Source: an uncultured Prevotellaceae bacterium (GTDB lineage Bacteria; Bacteroidota; Bacteroidia; Bacteroidales; Muribaculaceae). Taken from it: a DNA stretch of 51,855 nucleotides. Positions 36,575-46,863 of the stretch are shown one piece after another (within the stretch, counting starts at the first letter, position 1; each line of letters opens with the position of its first letter). The position numbers and the translations under genes are program-made. Under the pieces are notes generated by a model that worked only from the letters and a program-made list of their open reading frames with translations, searched no databases and was not told the DNA's origin. The stretch covers positions 1 through 51,855 of the forward strand of contig CAMJZF010000002.1 of NCBI GenBank assembly GCA_946410125.1, in the 5' to 3' direction.

Positions 36575-36603
36575 TTTGTTTAAAAGGAAATACACTATAT
36601 TTG
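36575..36603 (+). promoter_or_regulatory. Probable promoter of the DUF3298 gene
   Basis: TTTG (36575-36578), 17 bp, TATATTTG (36596-36603). The spacer is 2 bp shorter than usual. Predicted start near 36610. Confidence 0.55.
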
Positions 36604-36685
36604 CGGTTGGGAAAAATGTCAAAAATGAAAAGTGAACACACATAATAACCGATATAAAAAATATTAACCGCTAAAACATAGAATT

Positions 36686-37513
36686 ATGAAATCGAATTTT
36701 TTACTCCTGTCGTTCCTCTTGGTGACGTTGAGTGTCTCGGCAGTGACAAAGGTCAAGACACAGAATTTTGTTGTGACTGACTCTATCCGTGTTTTTGAGC
36801 AGGAAGACCAGGATGGAGTAGGCTACAAATTCTCAAAGCATTTAAGTGTTGATTGGCCTGTGACAGTTAATGGCAAGAAGTCGGCGGCTCTCACTAAATT
36901 CTTGCTCGACTCGGTGTTTGGCGCCTATCAGCATCGCGACATCTATACCAGCTATACCGATGACGTGAAAGTGCTAAAAGGCTATGTGAGCAAGGGCGTC
37001 CATCGTGCCCTTCGGGAGAGTGATTTGGTAAAAGAATTTATCGTTAAGGAGCCAGGCGAAGTGGCGAATATAAATAGCGAGGAGTGGCCCATGAGCTGCT
37101 GGTATGAGGACATGGAGCTTAAGGTTGACCGCATTGTTGGCGACCTGGTGTTCTTCTCGGCCTACTATGATGATTACTATGGTGGTGCTCACAATATGTT
37201 CGCAACTAGTTATCTGGCGTTTGATGCTAACCTTAACAAGCCCATTAACCTAAAGGATATAGTTGCGAGCCCTAAGAAATTGCTGCGTCTCCTTCCTAAT
37301 TATGACAAGCGCGATGCCGATGTCAAGTGGTGGAAAGATATTGAAGTTGACGATATTGACAATTTCTATATCGATGGTGGCAAGTTGATATTCTCGTTCT
37401 CTCCTTATGCCATAGGGCCATTCGCCGATGGTCAAGTCGAGGTGCCGGTGCCTCTCAAGACATTGCGTGCCAAGGGACTTCTTACTCCCTACGGCAAGAA
37501 ACTGATAAAATGA
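36686..37513 (+). CDS. DUF3298 domain secreted protein
   Basis: This 275-residue protein has a signal peptide (LLLSFLLVTLSVSAVT) and no lipobox, so it is periplasmic. The C-terminal half is the DUF3298/RsiV-like domain: YYGGAHNMFATSYLAFDANL, INLKDIVASPKKL, and IFSFSPYAIGPFADGQVEVP near the end. In other bacteria RsiV uses this fold to bind lysozyme; the Bacteroidetes proteins are uncharacterised, and no anti-sigma segment or sigma factor is present here. A GH25 lysozyme-like gene lies nearby on the other strand, but no functional link is shown. Confidence 0.82.
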   Translation: MKSNFLLLSFLLVTLSVSAVTKVKTQNFVVTDSIRVFEQEDQDGVGYKFSKHLSVDWPVTVNGKKSAALTKFLLDSVFGAYQHRDIYTSYTDDVKVLKGYVSKGVHRALRESDLVKEFIVKEPGEVANINSEEWPMSCWYEDMELKVDRIVGDLVFFSAYYDDYYGGAHNMFATSYLAFDANLNKPINLKDIVASPKKLLRLLPNYDKRDADVKWWKDIEVDDIDNFYIDGGKLIFSFSPYAIGPFADGQVEVPVPLKTLRAKGLLTPYGKKLIK

Positions 37514-37615
37514 CTTGACCGCCACGCTGCGCCGGAGTATTTTACAAATTGCCGTGAATTGACCGCAAATTATCAATAATAGAAACAAACTAATACACAT
37601 CACCCCCTCTCAATC

Positions 37616-37663
37616 TGAACTGCACCCCAAAAGTTAGACACAAAACTTTTGAGGTGCAGTTCA
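37616..37663. mobile_element. 48-bp palindrome resembling two fused insertion-sequence ends
   Basis: TGAACTGCACCCCAAAAGTT and AACTTTTGAGGTGCAGTTCA are inverted copies with a single mismatch, separated by 8 bp. The outer ends are TG and CA, and TGAACTGCACC-type termini are characteristic of some IS3-family elements. It therefore looks like both ends of an insertion sequence with everything between lost. No clear target duplication flanks it. It lies about 100 bp after the DUF3298 gene and may serve as its terminator. Confidence 0.5.
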
Positions 37664-37868
37664 CGATAGCAAGTGTGATTTTTTTTATTTTAAGCGAAGC
37701 AACCTTTATATTTTCCAGCGTAAGCTGGCTTTTCGAGGAGCTCCGCTCGTAACTTTTTGAGATAATTTACTTGTTAACTTGGTTTGGTCTTGGTTTTATT
37801 GGTTTTCTTGGTTTGAAAAAGCTGTATCTATTTATTATCAGTAGTTGTTTGATAAAAAAGTTGTGTGT
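37664..37868. other. Non-coding stretch after the fused ends
   Basis: This contains short stems (CCAGC/GCTGG near 37718) and a TTGGTTT-rich direct-repeat run at about 37778-37816. I see no gene or promoter. It may be residual mobile-element sequence. Confidence 0.4.
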
Positions 37869-38471
37869 TCAGCACTCAAAAACTTTTTCGTTGCGTCGTT
37901 TTTTTTCTTTTTTCAGTTCTTGTTCTTGCTTCTCGGCATCGCTCTTTTTTTGGATTTTTTGTTTGGGTTTTTCTCGCTCGTTAGGCTTTTGGTCGTTGCC
38001 CTCGGAGAAGCTTTTGAGGATGTCTTCCACTACTTCCTGGTTGCCGAGGAGGTAGTTGATGATGACTTCAAGAACGGTGGAGGTTTTTTCGCTCACCAGG
38101 TAGCTAATCATGCATCGCGTGCCGTCGGGCATGGTGCCTTCGAGTGAATAGCACTTGAAACCTTTAACCTTGAGGGTTAGTAGCTTTGTGTCATACATGT
38201 TGTAACCCAGTGCACGGCTCTTGAGGCGCTCGTCAAGGTTCTTCTTGTTGGTGTTCTCGTTCTTGATGTATCGCTGCAGAGTCATCACCATCTCGTCCCA
38301 TTCTACCTGAGCCGAATTGGGGTCCTGGAAGAAGCTGAAGGGAACATATCCACCATCGGGAGCTTCAAAGGCGATGTTATACTTGTCCCAGGTGTAGACC
38401 TTGGCTTGCATGGTGGCTGTGAGCGCCATTGCCAACAGCGTTATGAGGGATAAAAATCTTTTAGAGTTCAT
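37869..38471 (-). CDS. Secreted protein of unknown function with lysine-rich tail
   Basis: This 200-residue protein has a signal peptide (MNSKRFLSLITLLAMALTAT). The core (residues 25-150) is a compact alpha/beta domain with WDKYNIAFEAPDGGYVPFSF and DGTRCMISYLVSEKTSTVLE, reminiscent of small periplasmic stress-type domains. The last 45 residues are almost all charged (KPKQKIQKKSDAEKQEQELK). The start at 38471 is chosen because it gives a normal signal peptide; the frame is open 13 codons further upstream. It overlaps the GH25 gene by 11 bp and is the last gene of the pyrG operon. I do not recognise the family. Confidence 0.7.
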   Translation of the reverse strand: MNSKRFLSLITLLAMALTATMQAKVYTWDKYNIAFEAPDGGYVPFSFFQDPNSAQVEWDEMVMTLQRYIKNENTNKKNLDERLKSRALGYNMYDTKLLTLKVKGFKCYSLEGTMPDGTRCMISYLVSEKTSTVLEVIINYLLGNQEVVEDILKSFSEGNDQKPNEREKPKQKIQKKSDAEKQEQELKKEKKRRNEKVFEC

Positions 38472-39321
38472 CATCGATATAATATTCATCTTGGTTTTCG
38501 TCAAATTCATAGTAAACGGTGTCGGTCTGTAGTGGGGTGAGGGTCTTTAGCCATTCCTCCCACTGCTGCGCCGAGCCATTGAAGACGTTTAGGTCGACAT
38601 CGCCCCAAATTCCCTTGACGCGCCCCCAGTGGCTGTACTGCTGCATTTGGTGTGGAATGTGCCGCAGCTTGTCGGGTTGCTTAAAGGTGCATAGCCACAG
38701 GTTGATGTTGATTTGTCCGTTCTTAATGTACTTCTTGTAGCCGTCGCCGTTGGTGTAAATCATCACCTTGTGGCCTCGTGAGCGCAGGTTGTCGAGCATG
38801 GCGTCGAGGTGCTTTTGAGTGCGCTCGTCTTTAATCTGCTCGTCGTTGCTCCAGTCCTCCACGTCGACCACAAGAGGGAGGTCAAGCTTGCGCCAGCCCA
38901 CCATCTCGAGGAAGTTCTTGGCCTGGTTGAGGCCGTCGGTCTTCTTGCGGAAGAAGTGATAGGCACCAACCTTGAGGCCGCTTGCGCGTGCTTTGTCGTA
39001 GTTGACGGCAAACTTAGAGTCGTGGTGGTCTTCTCCCTCGGTGGCCTTGATGAAGACAAAGGAATAACCGTCGGCTTTCACCTTGTCGAAGTCGATGTCG
39101 CCGTTGTGTGACGACACGTCGATGCCCACAATGGGGTACTTGTTGCGGTCGATGACAATTTCGCCGCGCCACCAGTGGAAGATGTCGGTGCGGTTCTTAT
39201 AGGCCCATAACATCAAGAGCCCAAACGCCACAGCCAAAGCCACAAGAGCAATGAGCGCTCGCTTGAGTAGCTTGCGTCGCTTGAGCGACCTGGCTGTGAC
39301 GGTTGTGCTTGTCTTGGTCAT
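38461..39321 (-). CDS. Glycoside hydrolase family 25 (lysozyme-type) membrane protein
   Basis: GH25 enzymes cleave the MurNAc-GlcNAc bond of peptidoglycan. The 286 residues have a basic N-terminus and one membrane anchor (about 22-43), then the GH25 barrel: VGIDVSSHNGDIDFDKVKAD, FVFIKATEG, GLKVGAYHFF, and VVDVEDW, which holds the catalytic DxE. The catalytic domain is therefore periplasmic and tethered to the inner membrane. Its place after yidC and a TM2 gene in one operon suggests an envelope housekeeping role. Family assignment is firm. Confidence 0.92.
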   Translation of the reverse strand: MTKTSTTVTARSLKRRKLLKRALIALVALAVAFGLLMLWAYKNRTDIFHWWRGEIVIDRNKYPIVGIDVSSHNGDIDFDKVKADGYSFVFIKATEGEDHHDSKFAVNYDKARASGLKVGAYHFFRKKTDGLNQAKNFLEMVGWRKLDLPLVVDVEDWSNDEQIKDERTQKHLDAMLDNLRSRGHKVMIYTNGDGYKKYIKNGQININLWLCTFKQPDKLRHIPHQMQQYSHWGRVKGIWGDVDLNVFNGSAQQWEEWLKTLTPLQTDTVYYEFDENQDEYYIDDEL

Positions 39322-39355
39322 GGTAGTGGAGTGATGCTGTTATAAGAGATAAGTG

Positions 39356-39868
39356 TCAGAATATAGGGAAAGAGACTGCCGGATTGACGTATTTGTCTTC
39401 AAATTCCTGCTGACTCATGCAAAGCATCATGATGCCTTGAATAAGGGCGATGATGCCGGTGACTGCCGCAAGGACGAAGCAGCTGAGGATGCTTGCAATG
39501 AGGAAAACGACTCCAGCGGTGGTCTTGCCAAGATAGAAGTAGTGAACGCCAAATGCCCCCACTAAAATTGCGAGCAGGCCTGCAATGCCTCGGCTCTTGC
39601 CCGACGGTCCATTGGCAAAGATGTCGTTGGGCTGCATGTAAGGCTGCTGATAAGCTCCCTGCTGTCCTCCATAAGGAGGTTGCTGGTAGGCACCCTGCTG
39701 CCCGTAGGGAGGTTGCTGCTGTTGCTGGTTTGCATGGCGGAACACAGGCGGTTCTTGCCCGTTGATGGCTTGAAAATCGTTGCCACAATATGGGCACTTT
39801 ATATTGCTTACCTCACACTCGGTAATGATGTTTTTGCCACATTGAGGGCATTTGTAACTGATTGACAT
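39356..39868 (-). CDS. Zinc-ribbon and TM2 domain protein
   Basis: This 170-residue protein starts with a zinc ribbon (KCPQCGKN and KCPYCGNDF), then a glutamine/proline/tyrosine-rich linker (PPYGQQGAYQQPPYGGQQ). Two membrane helices of the TM2 domain (PF05154) follow, around GIAGLLAILVGAFGVHYFYL. A start at 39904 is also open and overlaps the yidC stop codon. The start at 39868 is preferred because the zinc ribbon follows at once; the extra residues are a hydrophobic stretch not seen in such proteins. Role unknown. Confidence 0.85.
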   Translation of the reverse strand: MSISYKCPQCGKNIITECEVSNIKCPYCGNDFQAINGQEPPVFRHANQQQQQPPYGQQGAYQQPPYGGQQGAYQQPYMQPNDIFANGPSGKSRGIAGLLAILVGAFGVHYFYLGKTTAGVVFLIASILSCFVLAAVTGIIALIQGIMMLCMSQQEFEDKYVNPAVSFPIF

Positions 39869-39903
39869 GATAATAAGAATTAAAAGTTCATAGATGATTA
39901 TCA

Positions 39904-41976
39904 TTAACGGCGACGCTTAGCGTTGCGTTTTTGCTGTTCGAGCTGCTGACGTTGTGCTTCTTCGAGTCGTGCCATGAAACCGCTTTTCTTCTTGGGCTTC
40001 TTGGCGTTCTCGGCCATAACGGCACGCACCTTGTCCTCTTTCACCATCAATCGTGTGAGATAGGTCTGGATGATGGTGATAAGCAGTGAAACAAAGTAGT
40101 AGTAGCTAAGACCTGCTGCGTAGGTATTGAAGAACACGAGGAACATCAGTGGCATCAAGTACATCATCCACTTCATGCCTGGCATCTGGCTTGATGACTG
40201 CGACTGCATGTTGATGTAGGTGTAACCGATGTTGGTTGCTGTCATGAGCAAGCAGAAGATGCTCAGGTGGTCGCCCAGGAATGGGATGCTGAACGGCAGT
40301 GAGATAATGGCATCGGGGGCACTCAGGTCGGGAGCCCACAGGAAGGACTGACCGCGCAGGTCGATGCTTGACGGGAAGAACCAGAACATGGCGATGAGGA
40401 ATGGCATTTGCAGCAACATTGGCAAGCAGCCACCCATGGGGTTGGCACCAGCCTGCTTGTAAAGCTCCATGGTCTTCTGCTGCTTCTTCATGGCATCGTT
40501 GGGGTCGGGATATTTCTCGTTGATGGCAGCGATGTCGGGTTGCAGAATCTTCATCTTGGCTTGCGACATGTAGCTCTTGTAGGTGAGAGGCCACAAGACG
40601 AGCTTGAGCAAGATGGTGAGCACGAGAATGACGATGCCCAGGCTCCATCCAAACTTGCATAGCCAGTTGAAGACAGGCATCACGATTCCCGAGTTGATCC
40701 AACGGAAGAGCGTCCATCCCAGTGAAACAAGACGAGTGAGGTGCAAATCCTCTTTAGGCGAGAACTTGTCGTAGCTTGAAAGCAGCGCATAGCGGTTGGG
40801 GCCAAAGTAGAAATAGAACGAAGCCGGTTCGGGGTTCTTAGAGCTATAGTCGATGCTGGAAGTGATGCTCAAATCCTTGAGGTAATGATCATATTCCTTG
40901 GGGTTGCGTTCTTGATCAAAGGCATTGCTCTTGAGCTGTGCGCCGCTGAACCACTGGTTGGCGATGAGCACTGTTGAGAAGAACTGGCTCTTGCCCGAAA
41001 TCCACTTGATGCGCTCTTGCACGTTCTCGTCTTTGTTGCCGTTCTCGCTCAGGTTGTTGACGTCGTCATTGTCGCCCTGTATTTTCCAATAAAGAGCACT
41101 GTTGCGCTCCTCAAACTGCTTTCCAGCCTCTTGCCGCTTGATTTTCTGTTCCCAAGCAAAATCCATGTTGCTGATATTGGTTGGAATCACTTTTTCCATG
41201 CCACTCTGGAGCACTTCCATTTTCACCATGTAAGTTCCAGGCACGAGAGTGTAGCGCAGGCTCCACTTGGCGCCACCCTCGAGGTTCATGGTCATTGTCA
41301 CCGAGCTGTCGGTTTTCTCTTCGGGTGTGAAGAAGAAGTCGCGAGTGTCGAAGCGCTGTGTGTCGGAGTTGAGAATAAAGCTGTACTGGTTGTTCTCGGG
41401 GTTGATTATTTCTACCGGCTCGCTCTTGTGTTTCTTGTAATCCTCTTGAGTGCGGTAGACCACATAGCCCTTGAGTGTGGCACGGCTCACCATGCCGCCC
41501 TTAGAGCTTATCTCGATTGCCAAAGAGTCGTTCTCAAGCTTTACTATTGTGTTCTCGCCGGTGAGATTGGCACTGAACGCCGATGCCTGAACATACTTGC
41601 TGATAACGTTTTTTACAGCCAGCACAGCAAGGTTCTGCGCCTTAGGGTCATCGCTCTTAGGCACAGCAAGCGAAGCGAAATCGACAGTCTTGCCTTCAAT
41701 TTTCACTGTGCCGGTGGCTTTCCCGTCCTGGTTGGTGAGATTAACGCCCTCAAAAGTTATAGTGCCATTCTTGGCGGTGAGAGAGTCGAGCAGAGAAATC
41801 TCGGCACTTGTCAGCGTGTCGACACTTGCGTCGGCAGTCTGCTGCGCGGCTTTCTGCTCGGTGTTGGCAGCTTGCTGCTGTGAATTCTGTGAGTTTTCAT
41901 CTTTGGGTTGCAGATACATGAATCCGAAGATTACCGCACACATGAGCAACATGCCTATGACCGTGTTTTTGTCCAT
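39904..41976 (-). CDS. yidC: Membrane protein insertase YidC
   Basis: YidC/Oxa1 inserts and folds inner-membrane proteins, with or without SecYEG. The 690 residues have an N-terminal anchor (GMLLMCAVIFGFMYLQ), a large periplasmic domain of about 430 residues, and the conserved five-helix core: GWSLGIVILVLTILLKLVL, the cytoplasmic hairpin with MSQAKMKILQPDIAAINEKY, GANPMGGCLPMLLQMPFL, and MPLMFLVFFNTYAAGLSYYY. The C-terminal tail is basic (KPKKKSGFMARLEEAQRQ), suited to ribosome contact. It follows pyrG by 49 bp, an order common in Bacteroidetes. Confidence 0.98.
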   Translation of the reverse strand: MDKNTVIGMLLMCAVIFGFMYLQPKDENSQNSQQQAANTEQKAAQQTADASVDTLTSAEISLLDSLTAKNGTITFEGVNLTNQDGKATGTVKIEGKTVDFASLAVPKSDDPKAQNLAVLAVKNVISKYVQASAFSANLTGENTIVKLENDSLAIEISSKGGMVSRATLKGYVVYRTQEDYKKHKSEPVEIINPENNQYSFILNSDTQRFDTRDFFFTPEEKTDSSVTMTMNLEGGAKWSLRYTLVPGTYMVKMEVLQSGMEKVIPTNISNMDFAWEQKIKRQEAGKQFEERNSALYWKIQGDNDDVNNLSENGNKDENVQERIKWISGKSQFFSTVLIANQWFSGAQLKSNAFDQERNPKEYDHYLKDLSITSSIDYSSKNPEPASFYFYFGPNRYALLSSYDKFSPKEDLHLTRLVSLGWTLFRWINSGIVMPVFNWLCKFGWSLGIVILVLTILLKLVLWPLTYKSYMSQAKMKILQPDIAAINEKYPDPNDAMKKQQKTMELYKQAGANPMGGCLPMLLQMPFLIAMFWFFPSSIDLRGQSFLWAPDLSAPDAIISLPFSIPFLGDHLSIFCLLMTATNIGYTYINMQSQSSSQMPGMKWMMYLMPLMFLVFFNTYAAGLSYYYFVSLLITIIQTYLTRLMVKEDKVRAVMAENAKKPKKKSGFMARLEEAQRQQLEQQKRNAKRRR

Positions 41977-42025
41977 AATAATATATAGTAATGTTAAGTT
42001 TAAATGTTAGTTTTAAGAGTGAAAC

Positions 42026-43741
<1,716 letters not shown>

Positions 43742-43774
43742 TCATGGCGAGGTTGAGATGGCAAAAACCGCTTG

Positions 43775-46237
43775 TCATTTTAGGAACAAGTAGGTTGTTA
43801 CACTGTGTTTGCCAAGATAGAAAGCTTTGGCTTTTACCAGCTTACAGTTGGCAGGTACTTTTACTTCACCGTTCCATAAAGGAGATTGCTCGGTGGGCTC
43901 GGTGCCGTCGAATGTGTAATGTATCTGTGCCATAGGGTATTGAGCGTTGGCCCACAGCATTCCGTCTTCTACTATGATTCCAGGTTGTGCGACATGGAAA
44001 TTGTAGCCTCGCTTGTTGAGCATGGGCAGTTCCCAGAATCCGATATTTATGTTGTAATCTTCACGAGCAAACGACATCTGGACTTCATCGCCTGACCAGA
44101 GTGGCAACGAATTCCATCCTCGCTCGGCGACGCCAAAAATCTTTGGGATGAGAAGGCGTTCCACTTCACTGAAGTTGCGCAGGGTTTCACCCCACAGCTG
44201 TGCTTGAACACCGATGATATTCTCTCGACGGTTAAGCGGTGTCTTGCCCTCGGAGTTGTCGCCATAGAGGTTCCACGGCTCGGCTTGCCATGAGTCAAAC
44301 TCGTTGACACATCCGCCCCAGTGCAATCCTTGCTCGTACTGATGCCAGCTGTACCCCATGTCCATGTAGAACTTGTCGACATTAGACAAGATGGTAGGAT
44401 AGCCTGCATTTGCCACCTTGTAAGGCACCTCGATGCGGCTGCCGATGGTGCTCCATGCATTCACACCTGCAAAACGCGGAGCCACACGCCTGTTGAAATC
44501 GTCGCTATGGTTAAGCGCCACTTCTTGCCAGCCTTCAATCTTGATGCCGCGCTTTGAGAGCATGAGGGAAACGCGGTCGATGTAATGCTCCATCATGGCG
44601 TGGGTGTCTTTCATTTTCATCTTTGCCATGAGGGTCATGACGGCAGGACTGTTGTCCCAGCAATGGTTTGCCACTTCGTCACCGCCAAGATGCACTATGT
44701 CGAGGCTGAGATTGGCGGCGCGATACATTTTTTCGAGTTCTCTAACCACCTTGCCCAGAAACCTGTAAGTGCCCTCTATGGCAGGGTTTAGCACGTTGTC
44801 GGGGTAGGACTGAATCGACTTGTAACCACCCTTGTCGTCGGGGTCCCAAAGCATGTATTCCTGAGCTTCCTTTAAATTGTAGTGAGCGAGCCGGTTATAG
44901 CGGTATTTCATTGCCACGATTGCGGCGCGTGAGTGCCCTGGCGTGTCAATTTCAGGGATAATCTTGATGCCGCGAGAATTGGCATACTTGAGCAGCTCAA
45001 TGAATTGCTGGCGAGTGAAATAGCCGTTGGCACTCTGGTTTAGGTCGTCGGGGTTGCCGTTGCCATCAAAAATCTGTGCTAAGAATCCGTCTTCTAATTC
45101 GTTGAGGGTACATCCTCGGCGTGAAGCCACCTGTGTGAGTTCGGGTAGTCCCGGAATTTCCAGCCGCCAAGCCTCGTCGTCGGCAAAATGGAACTGGATA
45201 GTGTTGATTTTATAGAGAGCCAGCAGGTCGATGAGTTTTTTCATCTCGTCAAGGCCATAGAAGTTGCGGGCCACGTCGGCCATGAAACCGCGATAATGGA
45301 AATCGGGTTCGTCAATAATTTTGCACACAGGCAATTCGTTGCGTTTTGAGTGGCTGAGAGCGGCGATGAGAGTCTTTGCCCCGTTAAGAACGGCAATATC
45401 GGTAACACCTGTAATTACAATGCATGAGTCAGTTACTTCCATTTCATAATGCTCGATGTTGGTGCTCAGCTTGCTTTCGACACGAGTTTCAATAAAGAAA
45501 GGGCAGTCGTCCATGACATGAATGCCATAAAACGCAAGGTTTTTTGTTAAGAAATCTTTTACTCTGCCAAAGTCCTTGTTACGTCTCTTGAAGAATGAAG
45601 GAGTCTTGAACGAGACTAAGTTGGGCAGGCGCACTGTGTTCAACTCATTGTTGACAATCACTTGCTTAGGGGTTGGTAGAATGCTTTTGGGAGAGTCGCT
45701 TATAAACCCACTGTAGACCTCATCGTTGAAGGCATAGACCTTTGCGCCGTCGGGATAATCGTCGGAGGCACCCCATTGGCCAGGCTCCTTGAGTTCGCTA
45801 CGTTCTATGTTAACTGCAATAGGGTGGCGGGTGTCTCGGTCAAGCACCACATGCCCTCCCACAGGTGCATACCACAGATTCACGAATGTACCTCTCATCA
45901 TCATGTCAATGACCAGCGAGTCGCCTGCCGCAAGGGTCGAATAGTGCTCGTTGGGCTTGACCTGATAATAGGTCGTGGAAATTTCCTTGATGTCGACGGG
46001 ACAAGTGGGGGAGAGCTCCAGCTGTCGAGAAAACTGGTTGAAGAAGAACATCCAGTTGTCGCCGAGAGGCTTGCCGCTGATGTTCTTGATGACAAATTTT
46101 GAGCTGTAATAGCCTGGTTTGGCATTGTTTTGCCCCATGTCCCATCTTACGGCGACAGGAGCTTGGGCGGCAAGGTTTAGAGCCGCAGCCATCATTGCTG
46201 TTGCAATAAGCAGCGACTTAAAAGTAGATGTTGTCAT
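43775..46237 (-). CDS. Beta-N-acetylhexosaminidase, GH20
   Basis: This 820-residue secreted enzyme releases terminal N-acetylglucosamine or N-acetylgalactosamine. It has a signal peptide (LLIATAMMAAALNLAAQ), an N-terminal beta domain of the CHB_HEX type (about 28-175), a small GH20b domain (NSILPTPKQ-like start near 190), and the catalytic barrel from about 310. D520-E521 in VHLGGDEVANHCW are the substrate-assisted pair, and FHYRGFMADVARNFYGLDEM and TIQFHFADDEAWRLEIPG are conserved barrel segments. A chitobiase C-terminal domain finishes the protein. It overlaps the phosphatase gene by 4 bp (ATGA), implying coupled translation. Confidence 0.95.
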   Translation of the reverse strand: MTTSTFKSLLIATAMMAAALNLAAQAPVAVRWDMGQNNAKPGYYSSKFVIKNISGKPLGDNWMFFFNQFSRQLELSPTCPVDIKEISTTYYQVKPNEHYSTLAAGDSLVIDMMMRGTFVNLWYAPVGGHVVLDRDTRHPIAVNIERSELKEPGQWGASDDYPDGAKVYAFNDEVYSGFISDSPKSILPTPKQVIVNNELNTVRLPNLVSFKTPSFFKRRNKDFGRVKDFLTKNLAFYGIHVMDDCPFFIETRVESKLSTNIEHYEMEVTDSCIVITGVTDIAVLNGAKTLIAALSHSKRNELPVCKIIDEPDFHYRGFMADVARNFYGLDEMKKLIDLLALYKINTIQFHFADDEAWRLEIPGLPELTQVASRRGCTLNELEDGFLAQIFDGNGNPDDLNQSANGYFTRQQFIELLKYANSRGIKIIPEIDTPGHSRAAIVAMKYRYNRLAHYNLKEAQEYMLWDPDDKGGYKSIQSYPDNVLNPAIEGTYRFLGKVVRELEKMYRAANLSLDIVHLGGDEVANHCWDNSPAVMTLMAKMKMKDTHAMMEHYIDRVSLMLSKRGIKIEGWQEVALNHSDDFNRRVAPRFAGVNAWSTIGSRIEVPYKVANAGYPTILSNVDKFYMDMGYSWHQYEQGLHWGGCVNEFDSWQAEPWNLYGDNSEGKTPLNRRENIIGVQAQLWGETLRNFSEVERLLIPKIFGVAERGWNSLPLWSGDEVQMSFAREDYNINIGFWELPMLNKRGYNFHVAQPGIIVEDGMLWANAQYPMAQIHYTFDGTEPTEQSPLWNGEVKVPANCKLVKAKAFYLGKHSVTTYLFLK

Positions 46238-46719
46238 AACTTATATTTAGTGATTATTTCGTCAAGCAGATTGCCACAGGCATCCTCAAGCAGGTCGAGG
46301 ACGAGTTCAAAGCCCTCGGCACCTTCATAATAAGGGTCGGGGACATAATCGTAGTGAGCGCGCAGTTTCACGATGTAGTCGCCCATCATCACGATTTTTG
46401 ACTCCTGTTGCGGCGAGGCGGCGAGGCGAATGAGGTTGCGGCGGTTGCTCTCGTCCATGGCAACGATGATGTCGAAAAGGTCGAAATCATCGCTCGAAAT
46501 GGGACGTGCGCGATGGTTGAGGTTGTAGCCGCGCCGGCTGGCGTGATGGCGCATACGAGGGTCGGGGAGTTGTCCTCGGTGCCCGCTGTAGGTGCCAGCC
46601 GAGTCAATTTCAAAGCGATGAGCCAGCCCACGCTCGTTGATGAGCCTTTGCATCACCCCCTGGGCGGCAGGCGACCTGCAAATGTTTCCGAGGCAAACGA
46701 ATAAAACCTTTATTTTCAT
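46234..46719 (-). CDS. Low-molecular-weight protein tyrosine phosphatase
   Basis: This 161-residue cytoplasmic phosphatase has the P-loop CLGNICRS (C9 nucleophile, R15) at the N-terminus and the general-acid aspartate in VPDPYYEG near residue 127. Family members act on phosphotyrosine, often in envelope polysaccharide control. The Met is the only plausible start because the P-loop follows at once. The predicted transcription start lies within 2-3 bp of this ATG. It overlaps the downstream hexosaminidase gene by 4 bp. Confidence 0.95.
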   Translation of the reverse strand: MKIKVLFVCLGNICRSPAAQGVMQRLINERGLAHRFEIDSAGTYSGHRGQLPDPRMRHHASRRGYNLNHRARPISSDDFDLFDIIVAMDESNRRNLIRLAASPQQESKIVMMGDYIVKLRAHYDYVPDPYYEGAEGFELVLDLLEDACGNLLDEIITKYKL

Positions 46720-46727
46720 AATGAGTG

Positions 46728-46757
46728 CAAAAGTACAAAACTTTTCCCAATCGTCAA
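46728..46757 (-). promoter_or_regulatory. Promoter of the phosphatase-hexosaminidase operon, nearly leaderless
   Basis: On the minus strand TTG (46757-46755), 19 bp, TACTTTTG (46735-46728). With the usual 6-7 bp to the start site, transcription begins at about 46721, only some 2 nt before the ATG. Confidence 0.7.
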
Positions 46758-46802
46758 AAAGGGAAAAAGATTTGGTGTTTTTTATGAATTCTGCCTTTTG
46801 AA

Positions 46803-46833
46803 TTGTGCAATATGAATTATTTATCTATCTTTG
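46803..46833 (+). promoter_or_regulatory. Promoter of panC
   Basis: TTG (46803-46805), 20 bp, TATCTTTG (46826-46833). Predicted start near 46840. The in-frame TTG at 46831 overlaps this box and cannot be the start codon. Confidence 0.75.
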
Positions 46834-46863
46834 CAGGCGATTTTGAAATCATATTGTAATTAC

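Noticed and set aside
46831-46863. Upstream TTG start for panC
   Set aside because: It overlaps the TATCTTTG promoter element; the ATG at 46864 fits the family.
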